Source: Rhexocercosporidium sp. MPI-PUGE-AT-0058 (taxonomy: Eukaryota; Ascomycota; Leotiomycetes; Helotiales). Taken from it: a DNA stretch of 64,000 nt. Positions 23,258-34,686 of the stretch are shown piece after piece. Numbering within the stretch: position 1 is the first letter of the stretch; every line of letters begins with the position of its first letter. Below the pieces are notes generated by a model. That model saw only the letters and a list, made by a program, of their open reading frames with translations. It was not told the DNA's origin and did not search any database. The stretch is taken from assembly GCA_020746875.1 (NCBI GenBank), contig JAGTJL010000019.1, forward strand, positions 372,001 through 436,000, in the 5' to 3' direction. Both the position numbers and the translations under genes were made by a program.

Positions 23258-24445
23258 CTAACGTATATGAGGGGGTAGAGCACCACCCTTACTGGCAATC
23301 TGACCCAAATCCTTCACGGCCTTCTTGCAACACATGCAGTCCTCGCATTCTGGAACGTCCTTCGACCTCACTGTCCGATCCGAAGCCAACTTGGCCACAT
23401 TCCTCGCAGCTCCAATATCACTATACTGCATCCCGTGGACGATCTCCAGATGCTTTAGCAAGTCAAACTCAGCGAACCTCGACCGGGAGCCTGAGCTACA
23501 GGAACCAACCCCGCATTCAAAATTGCCATGAAACTTCTTGATGTGCTCTACGATCTCGGCTTGAGATTGGAAGTGTCCCTTGCTTCCTGCTTCGCAGTGA
23601 TTGAGCGGACACGCATCTCCCGAGTGGCTGGACCGGAGATGGTTGAGCCACTTGTCCTTGCGCACGAAGATCTTAGGATCTTTTTGACAGTTGGGATACG
23701 GGCAATGGAAGCGGCCTAGTTCTCCGGAATGGGTCCGCAGATGACGCTTTAGATCAAAGTTACTCCTGAACGGGGTCCTGTGGGTACAGTTTGGAAAGCT
23801 GCAAAGCAGAGGAGAGACATGTATATTTTCCAGATGGGTCTGGAGCATCCGTGAGGATTTGAAGAGAGCCTTGGATGGGCATCTGGGCCATGAACACCGG
23901 CAAGGCTGGCTACTGGTCCAATTTCCAAGGACTTGGTTGGCGTGACCTTTGAGGTGTAGTTTGAAGTCACACATCTTCTGGAACGGAACAGAGGTACACC
24001 CAAAGTAATTGCAACGGAGAAGTTGCTCAAATGGCTCTTCCGGTGGGAATCTCACCGGGCTGCCAAGAGGACTGCTCCTGAAGCCAAGTGGTAACGCATA
24101 CAGCTCAGCCTCATCAGTCGGGCGGACTGATTCTTGGTCACACTCCAGAGGTTCCTCGAACATGCAAGCATCAGAGAGGAAGTTGGCCGCTGGCGAGGCT
24201 TCGCCGAATGAAAACTCAGAGCTGTCCCATGACGAGGGCAATGAACTGGGTGGCAGAATGCCCTTTTTAGCGTTGGGTAGAGACACGGAGGAAATGCCTC
24301 ACCTTTGGGTGACAGCCTCGTAGCAGTCAGCCCCAGATATGCTGATACCGAACTCTGCATATGCAACGAGCTCAAACAGGCTTGGCTCCAAGTAGATACA
24401 GTCGAGGCTGTTGAAATCAGACGAACAAACACCGGCTTGGTCCAT
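23258..24445 (-). CDS. C2H2 zinc-finger protein with six fingers
   Basis: Minus-strand exons are 24445-24303 and 24245-23258, with a 57-base intron splitting codon AG|T; 376 residues. The second exon alone has no ATG at its 5' end. The upstream exon (MDQAGVCSSDFNSLDCIYLE...) supplies the start and joins in phase, which supports this model. From about residue 126 to 320 there are six C2H2-like modules with C-x4-C (or similar) and H-x3/4-H spacing, including SNFDLKRHLRTH and VRKDKWLNHLRSSH. The Cys-rich tail (CEDCMCCKK) is unusual. The N-terminal 120 residues are acidic and hydrophobic, possibly a transactivation region. Probably a nuclear DNA-binding protein; target unknown. Fingers 2-5 resemble fingers 1-4 of the next gene. 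Confidence 0.82.
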
Positions 24446-25380
24446 CTCTTCCGAAGGATGTGAATGAACTTGACCCGAGAGTAGGAACAGGCTGACCTGT
24501 AAGGCAGAGCACAGAGAGTCGATCTTCGTAGACCGGTGAGTGAAAGCGTCTGGACAGAGAGGGGGAAGAGGGCAATGTTATAGCCGCAGCGAAAGGCTAG
24601 CAGATGCAGGTGCAGCAGACTAGAATCCATCGTCATCCACACGCCCTGCTGCTGTGGCCACGCCCGTGTGTGGTGCAGAGAGACATGATGAGGTTCGATC
24701 ATGAGCTCTCGTTAATTCGAGCCCAAAAAGGACCAGGTAGACTTCGGGTTGGATAGAGACCCGAAACACCGAGCTCCTCAACAACTGCTGTGGTAGGATC
24801 ACACTACGATTAGCTATACGGACAGCCTGGTTGTGTTGCTAATTCCGAACTTCCTCGTGAACCGAGTGTGCTACTAGAGTGACCATGAATAGACGTTGAT
24901 TGAAGCTCTTCCCATAGCAGAACTGGCAGAATTAAACTACATAAATGAATGTCCGAGTACCAGATTTTTCGTCAAATCGTTATCATACATATATAAAGAC
25001 AGTATTTGTTTGCTCCGAGTACGTGTCTCATGATACCAGCCCTCTCTCCTAACCACGCCGGCGCTCGCATCCAAAAACCAAACATAGAAAGCTTCAAGCA
25101 AGCGAAAATACACGCAGAGGAAAAGCCACGAGACCTAGATCAAGTTCCCACGCCAAAGTGTAACGACAGCCGTCAAAGTTCTTGTCATGTCGTAGAATCA
25201 TGTACATACATGTACATCTCGCTCCGCCGTAGCATGCGGTGATATATCCCTACAGATATGTGCCAGACAAAGAGTAGCCAACCAGGCGGTATAGAGTGAT
25301 AGTATAGACTCGATAGTTAACGTAATAACTACTTTGTAGGTAGTCATTGCCTGTAGAAGTGAAGGTATGCACGAGTACTT
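24446..25380. other. Intergenic region between two C2H2 genes
   Basis: Promoter side of one C2H2 gene and 3' flank of the other. The part near 24900-25000 is AT-rich. No gene supported. Confidence 0.45.
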
Positions 25381-26546
25381 CTAGTTGCCGGTGACATGGA
25401 CATGGTGCCTGTTTGTGTGCTCGGCACATGCCTCGAAAGTCTCAAACCGGCGTCGTGGGCAAAAGAAGCAACACCACTCAGCGTGGTAATTTGCATTGTG
25501 CTCTTGGAGCTTGTCTTTGCGCTTGAAGGCCTTCGCCCGAGCAGTGCAGTCTGCTCTCAAGCACTTGAACGGCTTGTTCAACTTGTCGCCATGTTTGGCC
25601 TCGTAATGACGGTTCAGATCGCTTCGGTTTGCAAATGGTCGAGGGTGTGGGCAAGTAGAGACCTTGCACCACAAAGCTTTTGTGTGTACATTCTTGATGT
25701 GCGACCGGTAGGACCGGAAGGTCTTGAAAATGTGGCCCTTCCTACAACCCTTCAAGGTGCACTGACCAGGTTGGTAGGTGGCCTCGAAGTCGGAAAGCTT
25801 CTTTGCTGGTTCTTGTCCCTCAGGTCCATGCATCGACTCGTCCTCGTCGTCATCATCCTCGTTTTCGTAGCCGTAACCGACCATATTTTGGTCTTCCTCC
25901 ATTGTCGTGACATTGGACGGATCACCCAAGGCGTTGAAACCTGGTGGTCCAGACCTAGAACCGTCCCAAGTAGACCAAGGCGTAGTCTGTGATGGATTAA
26001 AACCCGTTTCAGTATTTGAATACTGTGGCAATAGCCCTATTGTAATGCATCAGTACTCTTTCTGAACATTGACGCTTTGCGTGGTTGGTCCCGGAACTCA
26101 TTCTCCTCCGTAGGCATAAACCTGCTCGACGAGATGGACTCACCACTTTGGACCGCAGCTCCGTTCATATCCTGCCTATGCCTTGCTTGCCTCTCTGTCA
26201 TATCATAAGATCCAGCCCCAAAGCCATCACCCGCAGTCTGGCTAGCAAGTTGCTGTACCCCATCTCGAGTACAATCCAAATCGATGCTTGGCCCGCCTCC
26301 AGACATTTGTACATCACTGGTTTCGTATCCAGCGGTTTGCTCGTAAGATGTTGCGCAGTAGCAGCGTCTTTGGTTGCAAGTACTGCATGGTCTATATCCA
26401 AGATCCGAAGTGCGTTGCTGTGGATGGTCCTCAGACCTAGGGGAAACGACACCGACGGTAGAGAACAGGCGAGACCTCGGATTTGTTGATGAAGAAGCCG
26501 GAGAAGCAGTAAGCTGCTGTGGAGTGTCAATATATCGATGATACAT
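25381..26546 (-). CDS. C2H2 zinc-finger protein with four fingers
   Basis: Minus-strand exons are 26546-26144 and 26036-25381; the 107-base intron (GTGAGT..AATAG) splits a Gly codon after its first base. The product has 352 residues. The N-terminal half is polar and Ser/Gln/Gly-rich with a small Cys cluster (CSTCNQRRCYC). An acidic run follows (ENEDDDDEDES). Four consecutive C2H2 modules occupy about residues 227-348, including NRSDLNRHYEAKH and FKRKDKLQEHNANYH. The protein ends shortly after the last finger. Likely a nuclear regulator. Finger order and the RKDKLxEH/RKDKWxxH signature are shared with the upstream six-finger gene, so the two are probably old tandem duplicates. Reading on through the intron meets a stop, so splicing is required. 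Confidence 0.82.
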
Positions 26547-29050
26547 CTTGCTGGGTGCAAGCTCAGATGTCAAGATGGATGAGCAAGATCAGAAATGCCG
26601 AATGAGGTGTGCCGACGGTGTGGCGTTGAAGTATGCCGTATCGTCAGTGACTGGCCATGCTGAGAAAAGCAATGTACTGGTTCGAAGTACAGTATCGCTT
26701 GATGCAGTAAGCTTTGAAAGTCTGGGAAAGCCGGTGCTTGTGTGGAACATTGATACGGAAAAGGTAGCGTTCTCTCCCTACTGTTTTGTTGACCAGGTAC
26801 AGGTTTAAAGAGGCTAGAGGTCAAGAGGGTTCCAATCACAAAATGAGTAGTGTTTGGAAGACGTGGTGTTGGCCAGTATGAAGGTAGATGATCCAACCTA
26901 AGTATCCCTTCTAATCGTCAGAGATACAAGTGACGTACTCGTAATGAGACTATGGCGCCGACATTGAGATCGTGCAGCATGGCAGATTTGAGCTGCCTTG
27001 AGAGATAGTCGGAACTTCACCGGCCACGGCAAAGCACGCCAGCAAACGAGCAACAAGGATTGGGTGTGATCTATCCGCTTCGGGCCATACGGTGAAGTAC
27101 CAAAATGTAACTTAGAAGCTCAGAAAGCCATGCTGATAGGCGTTGGTAATTGTGAATCATAGCAAGAAGTCGAATAGGTCTGTTGGGTGTATTGATGGAG
27201 AGAAGCAAGACAAACCTGCTACGGCTGTAACAACAGCCAAGAGGCAATTGCTAAGGACGTTTGATCATCTCCACCGACGGTATGGAAGGCTACACTACCA
27301 AGCAATGGTAAGGATGTGTACATGTGTAGAATTCACGTGGCACGCTGTTCACAAACACTGCTCTCGTGTTTCCTTTCCCAGAAGGTCCGAGCTGTTTGAG
27401 GACCTCTTCCATTCGACGACACCGAGGAACTTGGAACATGGAACTTTCATTCCCTTGACCGTCGAATTGGGCGAGTTGACTTACTCCCACCTTGGGCTGA
27501 GCCAGATGTGTTGTTTGCATCGGCATGATGGTAGGCATGGGTAGAATCGGGGTTGCTTGTCCTCAAGACACAGTGCTGCTGCTGCTGCGGCATAATTAGC
27601 GGCAATACTGAGAAGGGCATTCAGACTCTGTCGATTTACCTTGCCTAATTGGCCCTGTGCAGCCCTGCACGAAAGGCTAGTGTAGGCCGCAAGGCAGGGC
27701 GAAGGGCGGATTGTAAGGCTATGCATGCTCGTCCTTACAGTGCAGGACTCACCGAAAACTGATGTTGTGATTGAGTCGTAAGAAGACATACGGAGAAACG
27801 AGAAAGAAGGCAAAATGCATCTGACTGTTTGCAAGGAGAAACACCCTCCAACTTATGACACAAGTAGAGGGCGCTTTCCCCCCCGCTCTCAACCTTCCTA
27901 CTCCAAATACGGCAGATAGTGTGGATGGCCAGACAAAGATGATAGGCTGGTTGAGTGCGGCTGGAATCAATAAATCCAGCAGCCCTCAGCTTAAATAGGA
28001 AAATGTGGATGGACGTATAAGCGAGGTGGCTTGCGCAAAGTACTGACCTATGATGATGATGGATTGTGCTTGAAGGGCCCCAAGTCGGGATAACACAAAA
28101 GATGGAGATGGGGAGGAAAGAGCTCGCTCTATATACTACTCTAAATCTCTGACCTAAGGCTGTCTGTCGGTTGAGGACGGTTGAATTACCTTGTTTACCG
28201 CAGCAATACCGAGATTCTCTTCATGCCTAAGTCAATGGCAGGGCGTTTTGACACCCCAAGAACAACGCCGAGTAGAAGCACAGGTCCATGATAGCACAAT
28301 TGATGGGTAAATAGCCTGAGGGAGCTTGTGCCCAAGATGTATAATCAGCCCAATACCCAAGCATCGTTAGCGAATAATTGATTACATTATCGATATAGGA
28401 ACGAGAAAAGGGAAGAAACAACAGCGAAATTCCGACCATCTGATCTTACACCTCCGAGATCTTCCCCAATCTACTTGCAACAGCAGTTGGCCCAATGCCA
28501 ACAAATTCTTGACAGCTCCAGGGGCTCAAGATGTCTATCGACAGCGTCGCGTCCACTTAGCACGGCGATAATATCTATCATTGTCTGGTCTCCGTGGTTT
28601 GTTATATCGAACAAGTGGCCGCATCGGATACCGTGGTCCTCCCAGTGGTTAGATGGACTGCCAGCTGACGATCCTTCAACCTAGAGTTTCACAGAGTCCG
28701 TTGAAGAATGCCATGGCAATCAAGTTGATCCCGGGATTGAGTTAACGCTGGTAGGACAGATGCTGAAGCCGAAAGTAGTGAGGCTGCAGTTGTACAGCGG
28801 AGAACCAATGTCGAAAATCCCTGTGGAGTTGGTAATAATATGTTTGACAAAAGAGGAGGATCCTTGCTCACCATAAGAAAAAGCATGTATCCTTCCACCA
28901 AGGAAACTGACAGAATGTGTGTACTGCATGGGAGCTCAATTGATAGTTGACAGCCAAACAGGCCATTCCGTTATAGACAAAGCTATACAACGAACTTATA
29001 TACCGCACGCTCTCGAATGCTGCTTGTAACCCATATTAATTCCAGACCGA
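26547..29050. other. Intergenic region (2.5 kb)
   Basis: Promoter side of the four-finger C2H2 gene and 3' side of CUE1. The few frames of 60-130 residues are unlike proteins in composition. Nothing else recognised. Confidence 0.45.
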
Positions 29051-29765
29051 TCATTCTGCCTGGGCTCCTTTCGCAGCCTCAGCCGCAATGTTAGCTTCCA
29101 TTTTCCTTCTCGCCGCCATAATCATCTCCTCTCTCCTCCTCTGTAATAATGCCTGTCTCTCTCCCTTATTCGCGCTCCACGCCTGACCCTGCTTCTGCTT
29201 CCCTGTCGATGTAGCTACCTCTTCTTCCGCCAAATAGTCCGCTTTACTGGCTTCTTCTGCAAGCTTCGCTTTGAGGTTATATCGAGTGATCAAGTCTGGT
29301 TGTAGTGGCTTTGCTTGTGCTGGAGTCGCTATGGATGCTGTTGAAGAGGCAGGAACTGGTAGAGGAGGTTGAAACGACTGCGGAGGCTAGAAATGCAAAG
29401 ATCAGCATCTGTTCTTTCATAGTCGACCTTCAGAACAAGTCCAAGCCCGTGCAATGGATCTGCTTCAAAACGGGAACAAAGAGGACCTACCACTTCCAAA
29501 CCCCTCCCACTCAGTATTCTCTCCGTTGTAGCCACGACATTCCCCCATTCCGCTGCAGATCCCACATGATACTTCGCCGCGACACCTGAGGAAACATCTG
29601 CTGTATCCGTTCTACATCTGCCTCCCTTGCGCGGATATTGTTTGCTGAGTTTGAACTGCGCGTCTGCGATCCGGAATTAGTCGAGAAGAAAAAGAAGCGT
29701 ATGGCCAAACCGCCAAGCAGCAGTATTAAGACCAGTTGCGGCAGACCTATCGTCTGATCGGCCAT
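29051..29765 (-). CDS. CUE1: CUE1-like ER membrane protein (CUE domain), frame broken at a C/G homopolymer
   Basis: Minus-strand exons are 29765-29491 and 29386-29051, with a 104-base intron (GTAGGT..TCTAG). After the start MADQTIGLPQ comes one hydrophobic segment (LVLILLLGGLAIRFFFF), then a CUE ubiquitin-binding domain (VERIQQMFPQVSRRSIMWDL...NVVATTERILSGRGLE). A Pro-rich linker and a Lys/Glu/Ala-rich helical tail follow. In yeast, Cue1 anchors and activates the E2 Ubc7 in ER-associated degradation. Between QRNGG and NVVATTER the frame shifts at a five-base run (C at 29542-29546 on the plus strand). One extra base there makes exon 1 276 bases, matches the intron phase, and gives 203 residues. 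A functional gene with an undercalled homopolymer is the simplest reading. Confidence 0.82.
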
Positions 29766-30457
29766 TTTGTGATAGTGGTATTGATAGACCGGCACGCTGT
29801 GAGCGTTGCGTTTTGAGGGTGCTTGGAGAGTGGGCGTCACTTAAGCTTGATGACAATGGAAGCTAGCAGGCGCGATGCGGATATTACCTCCGGTTCAGAT
29901 TTGGGAGACTCCGAACTGTGAGATGTTGGAGAAAGTAAAGACCGGATTCCTACACGGAAGAACAGTGTACAGCGAGGCTTGATAATAGATATACAACGGG
30001 AACGTGAATGGATCCGAGCCCGACGTTGGCCAGGAAAGGGTCTCATGGTGGTCAAACACAAGATATTAAAATTGTCACGTGCCGGATCCTTATCAATGGT
30101 AGGCAAGCTGAGGAGTTCACACAGATGGCCATTTATTTTCAATTATCGTGATCATTAGCATCTCATGATCGATCCCGTGAGCAAACAGGATGCAAACCTC
30201 GCCGGGTTGCAAGGTCGCCCCAAAACGACACAATTCCAATTAGCCATCAGAGCTGTTGACTCCATTGCTAGCCAGTGAATGAACGCCGTCCATAGGACTA
30301 TGCACCATTGGACTTATGACCCACGACAACTTTCAGCACCTCTTCCAAGTGGAACTCTCTGAGTGCTTTATAAACTCCGCAATGAACGGTGCCAGCTGGG
30401 AAAGCAAGGACCTGTACAGCTCCACCAAGCCAATGTCCCAACACGACCCCTATGTGT
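29766..30457. other. Intergenic region, CUE1 promoter and NOT2 3' flank
   Basis: About 690 bases. One minus-strand frame (30142-29837) has no family resemblance and probably lies in the CUE1 promoter. Confidence 0.45.
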
Positions 30458-32961
30458 TTATACAAGAGTTCGGGGAAGCGCGTTTGGTAGGGAGGGGTTC
30501 TCGAGATCGTCATAGATGAGGGTGAACTCCCGCTATTGAATTGTTAGATCTAAGCTTGAGATGTTTTGATGAGAATAAGAATACTTACTCGTTCGCGGTG
30601 CCACTGCTTGATATCGAAAAAGATGTAATAGCCACGCTCTGTACCATTCCCCATAGATTGTGGAACCATCATTTCGTCCTTAGTCAACCAGAGTTGCAAC
30701 TTCTTGTGGTAGCGCCAATTGCGATTGTGACTGAACACGATTAGTCATAAGACCACTTAATTTATGCTCGATGTTCCTTACAGTTCCTGGGCGGCCATCA
30801 GCTGTTGAACATCTCCTGGATTGCTGTAGAACATGAAGATCAAAGCTTCGTCGTTGAAGTTGGACATCTTGGTCTCGAGAGCAGCAACATTTCCAACGGT
30901 GTAACATTCGGGCAATGTGAATCGGGGGACCGCTGGTCGAGGTGGCTCATTCTCCCACAACGAGTAGAGCTGCGATGAGATGTTCCTGTAGTTGGTCAAC
31001 ACATGATTCGCTATTTCTAAACCATTGAGATAACTCACTCGTTGGAGTTCAGATCGAATCCAAAGTTAGCCATGTCCGTTCCACTGACAAGCGCCGCATA
31101 GTCGGGGAAGTTGTTCATCATGACAGAGAAACCCTTGAGGCCCCATCTGTCCATCTCGCTCATGCCAGGCAGTGGATCTTGAACCTCGAGGTTGGACTCA
31201 TCAGCATTGCTTTGCACGGAGCCCAGGGCAGAATCCATGGTTTGCGAGCGCGCCACTTCCTGCTGTGGTGGCCCGTCTGTTCTCGACATAATGGAATGCG
31301 CTGGTGCTTCTTCGCGTTGAGGTTGTTGCGCCGAGGAGGTGAACTGCGCGCTGGAGAAAGTCTGGAGCGTGAGTTAGCCTCACGAAGATCGATGCGTGCA
31401 CATGGACTCACATTTGGTTCACTCTCAGGTACACCACCCGGAGCTTGGCGATTGCCTTCGATTGGGGATCTGGAAGCTGAAAGGCCTTCGTAACTGATTA
31501 GTACTAAATTGACCTTCACCAGCGAATTCACAACTCACCAGATATGCTTCCCGGTGAGGCAACGCGATTTCCCGATGTCACTCGATTGCTCCCCGACAAT
31601 GCATTGAGCAGACCATTATTTCGACTCGGTTGAGGCGGATTAGCTGAGCCAAAACCTAAGCCGTTTGACTGAGCACCAAATCCCACGTTCGGTATTATGT
31701 TTGAGCTTCGGTCCTGTCCAATTTCTCCATTCGCGTTCCTGTTCAGAGGGGGAAAATCATCCACAGGATTGGATTGTGAGGACTGGCCGACAGCATTCTG
31801 GCTGCCAAACCTGAATCCTCCCTGACTACTTGGTAACTGTGAGGATGAGCTGAATAGATCCTCCTGTTGCTGCTGAGTTTGCTGCTGGTTGTTCAGCTGT
31901 TGCTGTGATGATAGCCCTGATTGTTGTTGCAGACGCATATTCGTTGATGGTCCCAGATTTCGTGTTCCAGAAGCAGCCCACGCGGACTGGCTAGGTTGAG
32001 GTTGGTTGTTGGATAAAGATGGGAATTCGCTAGGGAGAAAAAGTAAGTCTGTGGTTCTTCTAGGTTGCTGATACACGAGAATTTGTATCTCGGGTTTTGA
32101 GATCTCACTCTTGGGGGGGCCTCAGATGCAACCCAGACGATGGAGAAGGTTACTTACGAGAGATCTAGAGGCGTTGCAGGCTGAGATGAACCACCAATTG
32201 TCTGCGCAAAACTCGTCATGGGAGCATTACCAGGGCGAGTATTTCCAAGTCCTGCACTTCCCATGGGCACTCCACCACCGAATCCCCAAGTTGTCCCGTT
32301 ACCAGCTATTGAAGCACTCAGTCAGCACACCTCAGCTCCTGTGTGTGGGTTCCATCAAGGGCATGCGTACCCATCTTTCCGCTGGGCGGTAACCTGCTCG
32401 ATACGCTCCTATTCTGGGGTATTTGTTGCTGAGATTGGAAGCCGTTTGGCATACCACGTAGGGATTGGGGTCCGACGGCTTGAATACAGAGTCAGCATGG
32501 CATTCCCATAGTTTCAATCTGCTTGACAGAAAGAGAGCTAGCACGTCTCAGAGCCTCTGGCATAGTGACCACATGCAGAGGCGCTGCTGCAATCTGTCGG
32601 GCACTCTCTTCTAAATCCCTCCTATGAAGAAAGGAGTTGCCAGAAATGCGGCCAGGGCAATTGAAGAATATTCTGCATGTCTGCAGCACAATGGCAGGCA
32701 CGGGAGACTGTTTGCTTGGGCGGGTGTCTTGCTTCAGAATGTGCGCTGAATGTTGACGAGGGCAGCCTTCTCTCCACCCAGTATCACAGACAGACGACGA
32801 ACAATCCAGGACCCTCTGAATATGATGCGCAGCACACAGATTCAAACCATCTCCCCATCTCCAGGCATACCGAGCAGACAAGTTGGTCGCCAGTGGTTGG
32901 CCAGCGGCGGGGCTGTTTGTGGGGAAGAAGGAGCATTCAAATCCATACCTGGTCGATTCAT
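30458..32961 (-). CDS. NOT2: NOT2 subunit of the CCR4-NOT deadenylase complex
   Basis: Nine minus-strand exons: 32961-32949, 32478-32371, 32305-32158, 32029-31539, 31485-31412, 31361-31039, 30985-30782, 30730-30589 and 30532-30458, totalling 525 residues with all phases consistent. The N-terminal half is Gln/Asn/Ser-rich, with EFPSLSNN and DDFPPLNRN short motifs. The C-terminal NOT2/3/5 domain spans about residues 350-520 (WGLKGFSVMM, LYSLWENEPPRP, ALIFMFYSNPGD, NRNWRYHKKLQLWLTKD, GYYIFFDIKQWHRE, FTLIYDDLE). It scaffolds NOT1 and NOT3/5 for mRNA deadenylation and transcriptional control. The first exon is only 13 bases (MNRP plus one base), followed by an unusually long 470-base intron. This exon is inferred from the start typical of fungal NOT2 and its phase, and is the least certain part. 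An inverted-repeat element lies about 390 bases upstream. Confidence 0.9.
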
Positions 32962-33350
32962 TGTGATTTGCGGTGTCTGCCGACTTTCAGGGTCCAAAGG
33001 AAGATGGTTTTCGGGCTGTAGGACCGATCGAGTGTTAAGAAGTTGTGCTGTTGAGTGTGTAGATGCGAGGCGCGGTGCTGGGCTGGTGCTAAGGTACGGG
33101 AATGGGAATTGCTTGACCTCTCACGAGTGAGCGCTCGCGATGTTGCAAGGGAAGGAGCTTTTAGACGCCCTAGCCCATTCAAGCCTAGCATTCGCAGAGC
33201 ATATTTTGACGCAGCGCAACGCAAAGCAACCCAACCACACGATAGAAGAGTCGTCTAAGTATCATCAACGTTTACCAAGTATCAATCGCTATACGCATTG
33301 TACATCCACAAGCGCACATCCTGCTCTCTCTGTGTTGAGTTTTCAGGACA
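32962..33350. other. NOT2 promoter region
   Basis: About 390 bases between the NOT2 start codon and the left end of the AT-rich element. No gene supported. Confidence 0.45.
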
Positions 33351-33352
33351 TA

Positions 33353-33453
33353 AGTCCCTGCACCACCATTTGGACCACCCCACATTTGGACCACCATTTA
33401 TACCAAAAACAGCGGTTTTCACTTAATAATATCTTTATAAAACGTTAATAAAA
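33353..33453 (+). repeat. Left terminal inverted repeat of the MITE
   Basis: It pairs with 33984-34068 in reverse complement. It carries an extra tandem copy of a 16-base unit (ATTTGGACCACCCCAC) starting at 33368. The other differences are six single-base transitions. Confidence 0.88.
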
Positions 33454-33983
33454 GTACACTAAATTAGAAATATAAGCTAACAATATATATACGACCTCAC
33501 TTATTCACTTTAAGCTAGTTTCAATGGGGTAATCCTCATTAATTTAAAATTCAAAAAACACCATATAAAAGTGATTAAAAATAACTTTTAATTTTATAGT
33601 TATAAGTACTTGAAATTGATATATATAATAATAAATAAAGTCCTTACAATAATTTTCCATTACTAAGCAATTCTATTAGTAATTATATTGTAATTTTAAA
33701 AATAACTGTTTTACAGGGGTCTGAAAGAGTCTATTCTAATATATATTAACAACTACTAATAAGATTATTTAATAATTGAAAATCTTGAATCAGTAGTCTT
33801 ATCGGTTATAATCGGCTTTTTTTAAAAGTATTTATATTCGTTTAATCATAAATTAATTTTAGTCACTTTTGTATGGCGTTTTTTAAATTTTTAAATTAAG
33901 ATAATTGCCTGATTAGAACTAGCTTATATATTATATTTGAAGTAACGTATATATAAATATTATATGTTATTAATTTAATAAGT

Positions 33984-34068
33984 TTTTATCAACGTTTCAT
34001 AAAGATATTATCAAGTGAAAATCGCTGTTTTTGGTATAAATAGTGGTCCAAACGGTGGTGCAGGGACT
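33984..34068 (-). repeat. Right terminal inverted repeat of the MITE
   Basis: 85 bases whose reverse complement matches the left arm, with six C:G/T:A transitions. It lacks the 16-base duplication, so it is probably closer to the original arm. Confidence 0.88.
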
Positions 34069-34070
34069 TA

Positions 34071-34686
34071 TGCTCTCTCCTTATAAGCTCTATTCATGCG
34101 AGGAAATACCCCTTCCAGACTTTCGATGCTAGGGATCTCAATAAACTCGGGAATCGATACCGTGGGTTGATGAAGGACTTCATTGAGTTGCATCGTTTTT
34201 GTGGATCGCGATCTTTCATGCCTTATGGATGACAGAAAAGAAGCTCTTCGGCAAGGTTAAGTAACCCCCCTTTCGGGCGAAACTCGATCACAGCTGCCTT
34301 TCGGCTTTGCCCTGTATATATGCGTTTCCAAGACATCTCTCTTCTTTCCAAAGATCTGTCAGAGAAGCAGTGACGGCATCACATAATAGTCATTTCGTGG
34401 TACAATTCATCTAGCTATTTTAGGGCGTGCATTTTAGATATTCATGTCCACCTATGCGTGCTGCACCATGACTCAGCAACAGAGACAAACCCGAGCTCAT
34501 ACCGGAAGTAATAAGCTAGCTAGGAAACGTTCGCGACGAGTTCAAAGCACGAGCGGCTGCCGCAGATCAGATACTGTCAACGAAAAGCGGTTCAGTCTAT
34601 CAGGCAAGTACTCTTCAGAGCACAACTTCGCAACCAAGTGATCTCAGCTGCGCCATTTCGTCGTCATTCAGTGCTCTTGCCAAAGT
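34071..34686. other. Intergenic region
   Basis: Between the MITE and the stop codon of the Zn(II)2Cys6 gene. A 65-residue plus-strand frame at 34444-34641 has no recognisable features. Confidence 0.4.

Larger units (their letters stand above)
33353..34068. mobile_element. AT-rich non-autonomous Tc1/mariner (pogo/Fot1-like) MITE
   Basis: A 716-base element bounded by TA on both sides (33351-33352 and 34069-34070), consistent with the TA target duplication of Tc1/mariner transposons. Both ends begin AGTCCCTGCACCACC when read inward, similar in style to Fot1/pogo termini. The terminal inverted repeats extend 85 bases, apart from a 16-base duplication in the left arm. The interior is very AT-rich, has no reading frame of note, and contrasts with the roughly balanced base composition around it. 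It has no transposase, so it would need one supplied in trans. It sits between the NOT2 promoter and the 3' end of the Zn(II)2Cys6 gene. Confidence 0.88.

Noticed and set aside
32492..32881. 129-residue minus-strand open frame within the first NOT2 intron
   Set aside because: Not conserved-looking, and it does not join NOT2 exons in phase. Treated as intron sequence.
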